Below are positions 13,201 to 22,800 of a stretch of 64,000 nt of DNA, in pieces. The notes below the pieces were generated by a model that had not been told where the DNA came from, did no database searches, and saw only the letters and a program-made list of their open reading frames with translations. Each line of letters begins with the position of its first letter. Positions within the stretch are counted from its first letter, which is position 1. A program made the position numbers and the translations under genes. Source of the DNA: Apostichopus japonicus (Eukaryota; Echinodermata; Holothuroidea; Aspidochirotida; Stichopodidae); assembly GCF_037975245.1 (NCBI RefSeq), contig NC_092575.1:27439841-27503840 (forward strand). Reading direction: 5' to 3'.

Positions 13201-14415
13201 TACATAATTACATTCCAACTTTGACCTCAGCAGACAACCATCCACTTCTTGTACTCACTATAGAGGTGCAGATTTGTCCGAAGTTTGTGAAAAGCTTTAC
13301 TATTGGAGTTACCTATTTGTACGATTTGATCTATACCATTCCCAATGACCTTTTGTCCTTCACTAAAAGCAAAGGTGCAATAGGCAGAAAGACAAAACTA
13401 ACACTATTCAAAACGCTAGTAAGATCAGTGTTAGCAATGACAGAATTATGCAGCAAACAGGCATAAACAGAATAAGTGTAGAGATACGGAGACGCAGATG
13501 GAATTGGATTGGTCATATTATGAGGAAGGAGACAGGAAATCATGCAAGAGCAATGGAATGGGCACCAGAAGGAAGGGGGAATGTTGGCAGACCCAGGACG
13601 ACTTGGAGAAAGAGAGTAACTAAAGAGAGAGACAAGAATGACTGGAGAAGCTGGTCCGATGTGAGAAGAGCTGCAGAAGATCGACAGGGGTGGAAAGAGA
13701 GCATCTTGACCTTATGTAACAGACGTTACGGAGAAGATTAAGATTAAGAAAAGCAAAGGGTTCTTGCCCTCACTTAGCATCTATACACCAACTATGAAGT
13801 TCGACCGTGATTTTCAGTTTTCATGGCTTACTACAAGGCAAGATGTCACAAACACAAAAACACACATTACATGCAGATATATATAAACACACAAGCCATC
13901 ACCATCAGTGATTCCTTCTGCCTCCAGTAAGGAATCAAACAAAGGGAGGGTATCCACAAATAAAGCTTACAGTCACTTCAAACAAAGAGAGGACTTTAGA
14001 AATGAAATCTTAGTCTAGAATTATTATCAACTCACATGAGCAAATTAACCAAATTTATTCCCAAGAATGATGACATTTACCTAAATTCTAGAGTTCCCAC
14101 TGTGGTGCTGCACAGAAGAGGTGTAAAAAGAAAATGATTCCTTGGGCTGATCACAATGACATCCACAACTTTCTTGTTAATATTCTTCAGGACACTGTAG
14201 CTTCCCCATCCCGTGCCAAGTATCACTAGCTGAGGTCTGCCAGAGGGCGTAGTTTTCGAGGCGAAGAAACGCCTGGATTGATCGGCTCTTCTCGGCATTG
14301 ATTTGAGGTAGTTCACTGAAGAGGAGGATCTTGAAAGACAATTCTGGCTGCATACTTGACGTATGCTCATGGTACTGATGGCTAAGGGATGAGTAATGGC
14401 TTGTAGGGTAAACAT
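4257..14415 (-). CDS. alternative (type II) NADH dehydrogenase, mitochondrial, nine exons
   Basis: Exons in coding order: 14415-14081, 12775-12685, 12319-12185, 11199-11029, 9486-9327, 8275-8191, 7304-7151, 6010-5866 and 4384-4257. All have AG acceptors and GT donors, and together they give 467 codons ending in TAG. The product is NDH-2, a single-subunit FAD enzyme that passes electrons from NADH to ubiquinone without moving protons. Visible motifs: a basic N-terminus with RRFFAS near residue 48 (mitochondrial import), a first dinucleotide fold with GTGWGS at 67-72 (FAD), a second with GGGPTG at 226-231 (NADH), GDCAD at 362-366 (FAD contact), [12 protein letters not shown] near 376 (quinone-site motif) and the family tail LFGRDTSQF. 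There is no EF-hand insertion. An acceptor lies one base before the ATG, so at least one 5' UTR exon lies upstream. The donor after exon 4 (GTGCAA) is weak. NDH-2 is known from several invertebrate animals and is absent from vertebrates. Confidence 0.93.
4587..4962 (+). mobile_element. TTAA-flanked MITE (family A, copy 1)
   Basis: Inverted ends TTAAAGGCATTGAAGACTC (left) and GAGTCTTCACACCCTTTAA (right) define a 376-bp element with TTAA at both borders, as in piggyBac- or Kolobok-type insertions. A second copy lies in opposite orientation at 28009-28372. Both contain a short open frame with matching text ([27 protein letters not shown]). The frame is too short to be a transposase and looks like incidental coding potential. 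It lies downstream of the NDH-2 stop in antisense, inside the gene's last intron (4385-5865). Confidence 0.65.
6880..6915 (+). mobile_element. Penelope-like remnant with degenerate hammerhead-like core
   Basis: The segment TTTGAAGAAGATCCTGCAAG followed by GTTGAAAAGTCAG has the layout of hammerhead cores found in Penelope-like pseudo-LTRs: a CUGANGA-like box, a short hairpin, then GAAA next to GTC. The first box has T instead of C and the second has an extra A, so it is probably inactive. No reverse transcriptase is present nearby. It lies in an NDH-2 intron. Confidence 0.3.
7441..7925. repeat. 37-bp minisatellite, 13 copies plus a partial
   Basis: A unit beginning CTGGGCCTACCGGGATCATG repeats exactly every 37 bp from 7464 to the last start at 7908, preceded by a partial copy. 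The units differ only at a few positions (for example GTCGGC/GTTGGC/GTCAGC). Because 37 is not a multiple of 3 and the unit lacks stop codons in its + frames, all three + frames stay open and show the same rotating peptide; these are not genes. The array sits in the NDH-2 intron between exons 6 and 7, about 140 bp from exon 7. Confidence 0.95.
10007..10783. repeat. cluster of palindromes built from GTGCGAATA / GGCACG motifs
   Basis: TATTCGCACG (10007-10016) faces its reverse complement CGTGCGAATA (10025-10034). TTCGTGCGAATA recurs near 10640 and 10710, each followed by a TTATTGGTACG segment. At 10760-10783 there is a perfect 24-bp palindrome centred on two CACGTG boxes. The stretch between has no gene. 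It may be a decayed fold-back MITE; a regulatory role cannot be judged from sequence alone. Confidence 0.5.
13360..13745 (+). pseudogene. 3' fragment of a non-LTR retrotransposon (LINE) ORF
   Basis: Translated + strand pieces carry the tail typical of many LINE reverse-transcriptase proteins: [16 protein letters not shown], then in another frame [29 protein letters not shown] and DRQGWKE, and a stop at 13739-13741. The shift of frame near 13448 and the loss of the catalytic part show a broken, 5'-truncated copy. It ends in an AAGATTAAGATTAAG microsatellite, as such elements often do. It lies inside NDH-2 intron 1 and plays no part in that gene. Confidence 0.75.
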
Positions 14416-15499
14416 ACTGAAATAGCACAGGTGGTGGCAGCCAAATAATATTGCACTTCAAAAAAGAACGTGGATATAACAATACTAAATCGATATAGTG
14501 TTCATCCAACCAGTGATACAGTAGTTTGAGACAAAGTACAGAGTTTTAACAGAGTAGAGTTCGGGTAAATTTTTGAATCTTATATTCATCTCATATTTGT
14601 TATAGGATAAAAGTTTCCTCAGTAAAGTTAGTTTTACAGATCTGTGATTCTGGCACGGAGGTTAAGTAATAGACTACAGCATTCACAACAACAGATTGTG
14701 AATTTTTATCAAACTTGAGGGTACTTCAAGGGCTTCAAATAAATTCATATTTGATAAATCTTCTTCAGAAATACAGCTGGTTTCCCGCGCATCCATTTAC
14801 CAATTTTCGCTATAGATATTTCAAACAGTTCCAGGAATTTGTATGATGTTGAGAATAGAGGATGCCGGATAATAGCTTCCTTGGATTGATTTTCTGGCTA
14901 ATGAATGGCTTCTTCGCAGACTAGCTCAGGTAGAACTTGCTCCAATTACTATTTCTTGTTAAACCACGAGAGATCTGCAAGAAAAGGTTTTTGCAAATGT
15001 TAAATCATGAACATAACATTGAAGCTTCCTTCATAATCAGAGCAACAGGCCATGATGACATCCAGATATTGAATAGCCTACACTAGGACTAGCATAACAT
15101 TTACAATGACAGATCAAAAAATAACTACAAAATGTCTGAAATATTGAGTTTTGTTTTAAGCAAAAGATGTAAGTAAAGCATAGTTCTGACAATTTAATAG
15201 ATCATTTGACGGTAAATAAGCAATTAGGGGAAAACATCTGTTCTTGCATTGCTCCTGTCTGTGACTTCACTGTACTGTTGTGTACTGTACAGTAGGTCAA
15301 ACAGTAACCATTCAATGCAGTGTTTTACTGTAAAGTATGCACAATATTTCCAACACCGTCAGTTTTACAAGGGTATCTATTTCATCCAAACTGTTTCTAT
15401 TTGGAAACAAAAACATTTCCATGTAAATCTTGGATATGAAAACATATGTTTATATGATCTCCCTGCCCCATGTAACCTGTAAATAATAAATTTTTAATA

Positions 15500-15790
15500 T
15501 AGGGCTTTATACCAGCGATATTTTTCAAAGTGCTTTACAGACGTTATTAATTACCCCTGGTCAATGATAACCTGTCCCAGAGTCAGATGGCTGCAGTTAT
15601 ACTGTATACTGCACCCAATGACAAGTTACCTCACTGGTACCCATTTAACACCTGGCTGGAGAGAGGCTGGGAATTCAGATAAAGCTTCTTGCCCAAGGAC
15701 ACAACATAATGAACTATAGAGGCAGGAATCGAACCAGCAATCATTGGATCACAAGTCCAACGCCTTAGCCAATATTGGCCACCACGCTTT
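15500..15790 (-). mobile_element. tRNA-derived SINE, copy 1
   Basis: On the minus strand the element starts with a tRNA-like head containing GGCTAAGGCGTTGGACTTG and a B-box-like GGTTCGATTCCTGCC, then an unrelated body (TTTATCTGAATTCCC, GTTAAATGGGTACC, GGGACAGGTTATCATTGA). The same layout occurs on the + strand at 31575-31832, so this is a dispersed family, not a tRNA gene. The B box supports past pol III transcription. Confidence 0.8.
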
Positions 15791-17278
15791 CAAATGGTTC
15801 ACTGCTAATAACTGTGATTTTTTTAATAAATTTATGATGTGGAATGTGTGTGGAATGAAATGTGTACAAATACTGTTGTGTAGAGGAACCTGCACCTAGC
15901 TCTGTCTGTCAATAAGCCGTGACAGTTAAATGTAGATTTTCGCCAAAAATAATTTGACCATCCTGTCTTTCACAGTCTAATATCATCAATTTATATTCTT
16001 TTTCATAACTTTCCAATTTTCAGTGTTCTGAAAGAAAGTAGGCCTATGTGTATGGCAAGCCATATGTGCAATAATTCGATAAACCGTGTTTTTCGATCGA
16101 TAAACTCAGTTTAATTCATTGCCTTGGAGATGCCACTGGTCAAGGGAAAATTCACATTGATTCTTGAAACTAGATCATTTGATGACACAAATGATCGAAT
16201 GTGAAGCTTCATAAAGGCACCTGTGCATAAACATTATCAGCACTACATTAGGCTTACTCATGTAGGATGGTGACTTCGAAGTTCGGCCACTTAAGACTTA
16301 AAACACCCCAAAACTAAATCTTCTGGTATAAATCATTTGAAAATATACTTCATATGGTGAGAGAATTTTGTTATAGTATGATACACGGCCAAACTTTCTT
16401 TCCTGCAAACTGTTTTCACGTTGTTTTCCAAGAAGATTCTTCGTGATTGTGGAACTGGTATTTCTTGCTAGAGTATAGCGAAGTTCGGACGCGCAACCCA
16501 CAGTGTGGCGATGGTGATAAAATTGGGGGCGCAGTTGCTCTTTCAGTAATTATAACAGACTTCATAGATCTTCGTCATTTTGTTGACAAATATGTAAGTA
16601 ATTTCTTGCACACGGGTCATTTTGGAGAGAAAATAACTGTAGCTTCGTACTTTTTGGTGAAATTTGGCTCTTCCTGTAGGTTTTCATGGTGAAAATCGTG
16701 TATTTCTTAGGGTGCCCGAACTTCGCAGTATGGCGAACTTCGCAATACTGACTGGGTACTAGTACTACATCATGAACAGGGCAGATAATCTCATGGCCTA
16801 GAACAAATGTACAGACTGACATTTCATGAACAAAATTTACGAATGCATAAAAGTCTGCCAGTTTCATGGATGTAACTTAAATCTGATACGTATCTAACTT
16901 AACGAAAAAGATTGGTCGACCATCGGATACGGCTAATTGTAGTAGGGTGGCCTTATGCCCAAGTTAGATACAACATTACAAGAGACATGTACTTTTAGGT
17001 CTAATTTAGGCTTGGTCTGTTATTAGAATCACAATAATAATTGGCCTACCTAGCCTAGGCCAACGTTTGATTAAAAGGTGCAAATATAGCCTGGGTTAAT
17101 GCAATTTTGCCAAGGTTGAATCCCACCTGACATCCAACTGGCCAGATCTGAACAACTAATGAAGCAAACAGGACCCTGGTAGTATTAACTCAGGCAAGCG
17201 TACGTACTTCATGTACTTTTCATGGTAAAAGCGTTCCTCGTATAAATCTTCCGCATGAACATCTACCATTGCGACGGA

Positions 17279-18392
17279 ATTTGACCGGTGTGAAGTTAGT
17301 TACTTATTCCCCGTTCCTCGTTCGACATTCGCGAATGAGTAACTGCTACCTTCCCAGTTACTTATGCGACAATGGTATCGACGTTAGAGTTCCTTTAAAG
17401 AGATAGGGGTAAGTTAAATTTGTCAAGCACTCTTTGGATCGGGCAAGACGCATTATGATACTCTTCTACATTGTCATTAGAGTTAATATGACCCATTTGT
17501 TGTGTGGTCCAAGGCGTGCTGGTCTTCATTAGGGCCCAAATGTTTTTTATTCGTTGTCTCGTACAGTGATGAAGTAGTGGTCATTTAAATTGGTCAAACC
17601 CTCTTTGGACCGGGCAAGACGCATTATAGTACTCTTCTACTATGTCATTAGAGGTCATATGACCCATAAATTAGGTGGTCCGATACGTGCTGGTTTTGAT
17701 TAGGACTTAAAAAAAATTCAGGTCCCGTTACACTAATTTAAGAAGTGATGATGTAGCTGGTCATTTAAATTGGTCAAGCACTCTTTGGACCATCATGATA
17801 CTCTTCTGCAATGTCCTTAGAGTTCATGTAACCCATCAGTTTGGTGATCCAAGGCGTGCTGGATGGATTAGGACCCAATGCTTTTTCGTGGTCCCGTTAT
17901 ATTAATTTAAGAAGTGGTTGTGTAGTGGTCATGTGAATTGGTCAAGCACTCTTTGGACCGGGAAAATGCATTAGGATACTCTTCGACCTTGTCATTACAG
18001 TTCATATGACTTATTTGTTTGGCTGTCCAAGGCGTGCTTGATTTGATTAGGGCCGAAATTCGTTCGTGGCCCGTTACATTCATCTAATAAGTGATGGTGA
18101 ATTGGTCAAGCATTGTTTGGACCGGGCAAGACGCATTGTGTTAATTTTCTACATCGTCTTCAGAGTTCATATGACCCATTGATATAACCTCATTATCTTT
18201 GGAAAAAAACACTAAAATGTACTGTTTCGACGAAAATAACTTGATAATCTCGTACGGAAAACATTCGGCTTTCCATAGTTGTATATCGAATCCATTATCC
18301 GATCGAATAAGCCTAACATATACATACTACAGTTACTTATTCGAGAATGTCGAACGAGGAACAAGTATCTAACTTCACTCCGGTCGGAATTT
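17279..18392. mobile_element. fold-back element: about 70-bp inverted ends around five 165-180-bp tandem repeats
   Basis: The left arm (17279-17350) and the reverse complement of the right arm (18326-18392) share AATT-GACCGG-GTGAAGTTAG, GTTCCTCGTTCGACATTC and GAAT-AGTAACTG. Between them, a unit starting near GTCAAGCACTCTTTGGA recurs at about 17422, 17593, 17773, 17941 and 18105, each followed by TACTCTTC and CATATGACCCAT-like text and a GGCGTGCTGG segment. No transposase is present. Long inverted termini with internal tandem repeats resemble echinoderm fold-back (TU-like) elements. The target duplication is not clear by eye. Confidence 0.6.
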
Positions 18393-18929
18393 GATGTTTG
18401 TTTACTTATCACACTACTTGCTAAATCTTTCTGATTGATGTATCTCATAAAGTCACCAAATTGAGACTTTGCTCGACAGCAGAAAAATTTAGTTCCCAGA
18501 TACCATCATATGTATTAAAATGATTAAAGTAGGTCAAAGTCCTTGTTATAAAATTGCTAAATATAGGATATGAGATAAATATTCTTTTCTATGTTAGCAG
18601 ATCTATATTATGTACCATTGGTCACAAAAAATAAAATTAGAAGGGGGCGGGTGTTCAAGAGGTCACCTGATACATGTAAATAGTACCAAAGAAAAGTTGA
18701 AAGCAAAATGTTCAGAATGTTAGCTGTGACCGGACCGCAGTCGATTACACATGAGTACTCCACACGGTCGAAAGCCAAGAACAGCGAAATTCAAGACCAA
18801 ATTAATAACGTTATGGTTAGCAGTGAAATGAATAGATTTCCATCATGATGAGATTTAGCACGTTTTCAGCATTATATAAATGAAGAACGATTTGAAAGTT
18901 TATGGTGTTATTGTGCGAGTATATATCGG

Positions 18930-19027
18930 CCGCCATTTAACGATATCAGAAGGGTAACTAAGGTTTTGGGATCAGCTGTTGGCTTCTGTTTCACTGTGAC
19001 TAATTGTGATTGACTTCTTGTGTGCAA
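18930..19027 (+). other. candidate 5' UTR exon of NCLX
   Basis: A GTAAGT donor at 19028 has no coding frame before it, and the first NCLX coding exon has its acceptor at 19796-19797, 24 bases before the ATG. The simplest model is a non-coding first exon ending at 19027. Its left border and the transcription start are guesses. A CGGCCGCCATTT segment at about 18928 lies near the expected start and resembles a YY1-type site (CGCCAT). Confidence 0.35.
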
Positions 19028-19821
19028 GTAAGTTTGATTTAATTCGGTATTATATTAATTAATAATTTAGGTTATTAATAGTAGTCAAACTGTCCATCCA
19101 AACTACAATTGATGTAAAGTTAGTGATAAAGAAAGATATAATTCCATAGGAGGACCCTCTTGCAAATCTTTTGAAGAGATGGAATGGGTTCATAATACCA
19201 TGGAGCTGTTTATAGCTCCATGATAATGCATATACCATAGGCAATTCCATAATTGTTAATACCCCAAATCTTATCACTTGGCTAGATGTCACTGGATGCT
19301 GCATAGTAAGGCTGCGCAGGGAACATTACAAAGCACAGCACTAAATGTTCCCAATGTGAAAGATGAAATATTAATTTCGAATTATTACAGAGCCACATTA
19401 TATGCTATATTTCTAAACTCTGTATCCTTTGTCATTTCAATTGTTTTTTACCAGCTGCATTAAAAGTAGCATTTTCAGTTGATTTGTCATAAAGATTTTA
19501 ATGTTGACCCAATAACAAATACATATGACAAGCACATTTCAGATAGTGAAATAATGTTAAAAATTTAGAAATTGTGTGGTTTGCCCTCTCAATGTGTTTA
19601 CTGTTGAGCCATATTGTTGAATACAGATGAATACAGATTTTCATAAACTTGACTGAAAATATGCAAAGGAGTATCCAGGTGTGGGAGATAATGTTTTTAG
19701 TCTATTGCTTGGGTCAAGAATTCAAATTTGTAAAATTCTTTAATTAAGTAAATCTTCCTAAATGGGTTCATATCAACCATTCTGTTTTTCTTTTCAGGAA
19801 AAATGAGAAGTTGATGCAAAG

Positions 19822-22800
19822 ATGAAACATCACCATTCCTACATCATCTCATGGGTAACCATCGTCTTTCTTTGTCTGGGCTCTCTGTTTATATCTGGAG
19901 CTTCTGGAGATAATCAAACTTTGGGAATCAGTCAACAGGACATCAACTATCCAACAAATATTTGGGATTCTGATTCAGAACTTGTGAGTTAAAATATATA
20001 AGTTTTATAAATTTCCATTATATTGTATTGTAGATACAGTAGTTGAGAATGTTGGGTGTAATACGGTTTGAGTACAAGAATAAGCTAAGATTGGCTTCTA
20101 TAGTATACATACTGTACATGGTTGCAAAAGTCGTCGGTGTTGCCCCAAAAATATGTTAGAAATCCAGGTATTGGTTTCACATGCTCAAATTTCTACCAGT
20201 ATTTAACATATATTCACTGTTTTGTTTCTAAGGTATTATGCCACTGGTATGGTTGACTTTCAAATTCACACATATTAACTTTTGTAAGAATCTAGCCATA
20301 CATTTGTTTATGTTTACAAGTCAAAAACTAAGTTAAAATTAAAATGTTTCAGTTGAAAATTGTACAGTATAGATCGTTGATAATCAAAGTCCCCTTCGCA
20401 ATCAATTACAGACAAAGCACACAATTACAGAATTCCCATAACTGTGTCTTTTAACCTAGTTAGAGAGTGCAAAGCTACAAAATCTGTATGAATGTAGTGC
20501 AGTTCTACGTGCAGGATGACTTCTGTGTGCTTAAATCCTTACCACAGATCACTTAACTATACATTCACAACTTCTAATAAAAATATAATGTTACCACTCT
20601 AAGAAATTGATTTTCACCACTTTTTCCCAAAAAATTAAAAGTGGTTTAAAAACTTAAAAGTAGTATAGAAATACTACCCAGACTGATACAGATATATAAA
20701 GCAATGGTTTCCAAACAGTTCAAAACATTTTAAAATTAATTTTGTGCCTAAAAGTCTTTCTTCAAAAAGGATTTCTTGCATTGCATGTGTGTTGGGCTGT
20801 ATGTATCGCCATGCCAGGCAGCTACGGTACTGTTTGTTCACACATCTTGTGAGTTTGGAATTTATTAGTGTTTACTTAACAGTGCCTCACATGATCTAAG
20901 TTTATTTGTCTCAGAGTCAAATGATTTGTACTGTATCTATCAGTTACATTTTCTTTGAAGTAAAAAGTTTATTGTGTATTTCTACAAACTTATGCAGGAT
21001 GTGTATGAAGAGTACAGAGTGTAATTCTCAGTGAAAATAGTGAGCTATGTATTGTAAATTTTTTATCATTTCAGAGTCATTTTATTCAGTAAATGTCAGA
21101 CATGTATTGTTCTGAATTAAGTACAGTGTAAAAGTAAGTTGGTCTGACGTTTCGATCCTAGCATGATCTTCTTCAGAGGCTAAATGACAAGTAACAGTAA
21201 CAGAAGGGACATGAACACGCACAAAGTACAGACAGGTTAATGAGCTCGGTGAACACCTAAATTAAGTAATTCAACATTTTGTGAATTTCCTGTACCAGCT
21301 GCACTATCTAGGCTTCTTCAATTGGTTGACATAACTGTTTACGTGCTGAGGGATCTCAATGAGAATGTACAGTAGCATACTTGTAACATACAGTACTGAC
21401 TGTTCAACATATCAAAATGGATCATACTCCAGTTTCATTTGACTACATTTCAAAAAGAGCTGGAAATTAAGACATTTAAAAAAAAAAAACATTTAAAAAA
21501 AAGGGAAATTTTTTAATTTGAAAGAAAAGTCACCACAAGATAGAGTTTGTATGTTGTTTAATGATGTTTCTGATTTTCGGGGGCAGTGTATTAACAAGTA
21601 TCCCTGAAATATCCCTGAAATTTTAAAATACTACATTTTATTCACAACAGATTAAGAAATATTGCAAAATCTACGTTCCTGTCCGTTATACTTTCATAAC
21701 ACGCCATTAGAAAACGGCAGATGTACACAAATATATACCTCGCACAGACGATCGCACAAGAACCACTGTAATGTCGGGTCTAGGCCTATACTACTATCTG
21801 CACATAGTAATGTACAAGTGCTTCCTAGGATAGAAGTCATGTTACTCCGGTGTCGTGACTTACAGCCCTACTCTTGATACCAGACTAACAGTTCTTTTGG
21901 AAAGGGTAGATATACCTGCTCCCCCGACCCAGATTCTAAGTTAAAAAATATGGTCACCTTTCTGTTGTTTCACATCCAGTAATTTAGAAAGTAATATCTT
22001 TCTAGGATCAAAACAACAGTAAAAGTGAAAGTACTTAAAAATATGAGTTTGACCTGAAACTTCAAAATTACATTCCATATATCTCTTCTTCACTAACTAG
22101 GAACCATATTGTACATATGAGACCCTAAATATAGTAGTGATTTATTCAATGTGAACCTATTTGTATCTACTAATGATTAACTCAATATGACCCTAAATTG
22201 TATGGAGATTATTACTTAGTGTGACCCTAAATGATCTGCAGTCAGACATTACAGGTGTCAAAATGTTATGGATTGAAAGCTGGAAACACTAGTCTGTTTG
22301 ACCCTGAGCTGTATATATCTCTCTATATATATACTGTACAACTCTGGTACTGTAGGACTGATATAAGATTACACACCTTTGATTTGTGGGGCATGACTGG
22401 GGAGTCCCAATCTAACTTTAATAGTTTTGCAAACACTTTCAAACAGGAATGATGACATTTTGAGATCTGGGAAGTTTACAGTAGCCTTGTTGTTTTGAAG
22501 AGCTCTATTCATTCTTTTAGTTTCCAGGAAGTTTCCAAGTAAGGAATATGATGGTTATAAAATATTTTCCACTCTTAGAAGGCAAAGTTTAAATAAAGAA
22601 AGAGGAAGTTAGTTGCATAAGTTTGTCTTTTAAACAAAATGGTTTGAAATGACTAACATTGTCATGGTTGAAGGTTTGATCTGTTTTCCTGTGTTATGCC
22701 TACTACTGTAGTTGTCATTGCATACATATTAAGGTTGCTACGGCTACATTAATAATTGTCATTGTACCAAATTACAATGCTTGTGTTGATCTTTAAAATC

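Larger units (their letters stand above)
14418..18929. other. interval between the head-to-head NDH-2 and NCLX genes
   Basis: No coding exon is recognised between the NDH-2 start codon and the first NCLX exon. The stretch holds a SINE (15500-15790), repeated GAAGTTCGG / CCGAACTTCGC blocks (16271-16750) and a fold-back tandem-repeat element (17279-18392). The NDH-2 5' UTR exon must lie here because an acceptor precedes its ATG, but I could not fix its borders. Any shared or separate promoters would also be here; no clear core-promoter motif stands out. Confidence 0.4.

Noticed and set aside
13083-13466. 127-codon open frame as a separate gene
   Set aside because: Only its last part resembles a protein, and that part belongs to the truncated LINE fragment at 13360-13745.
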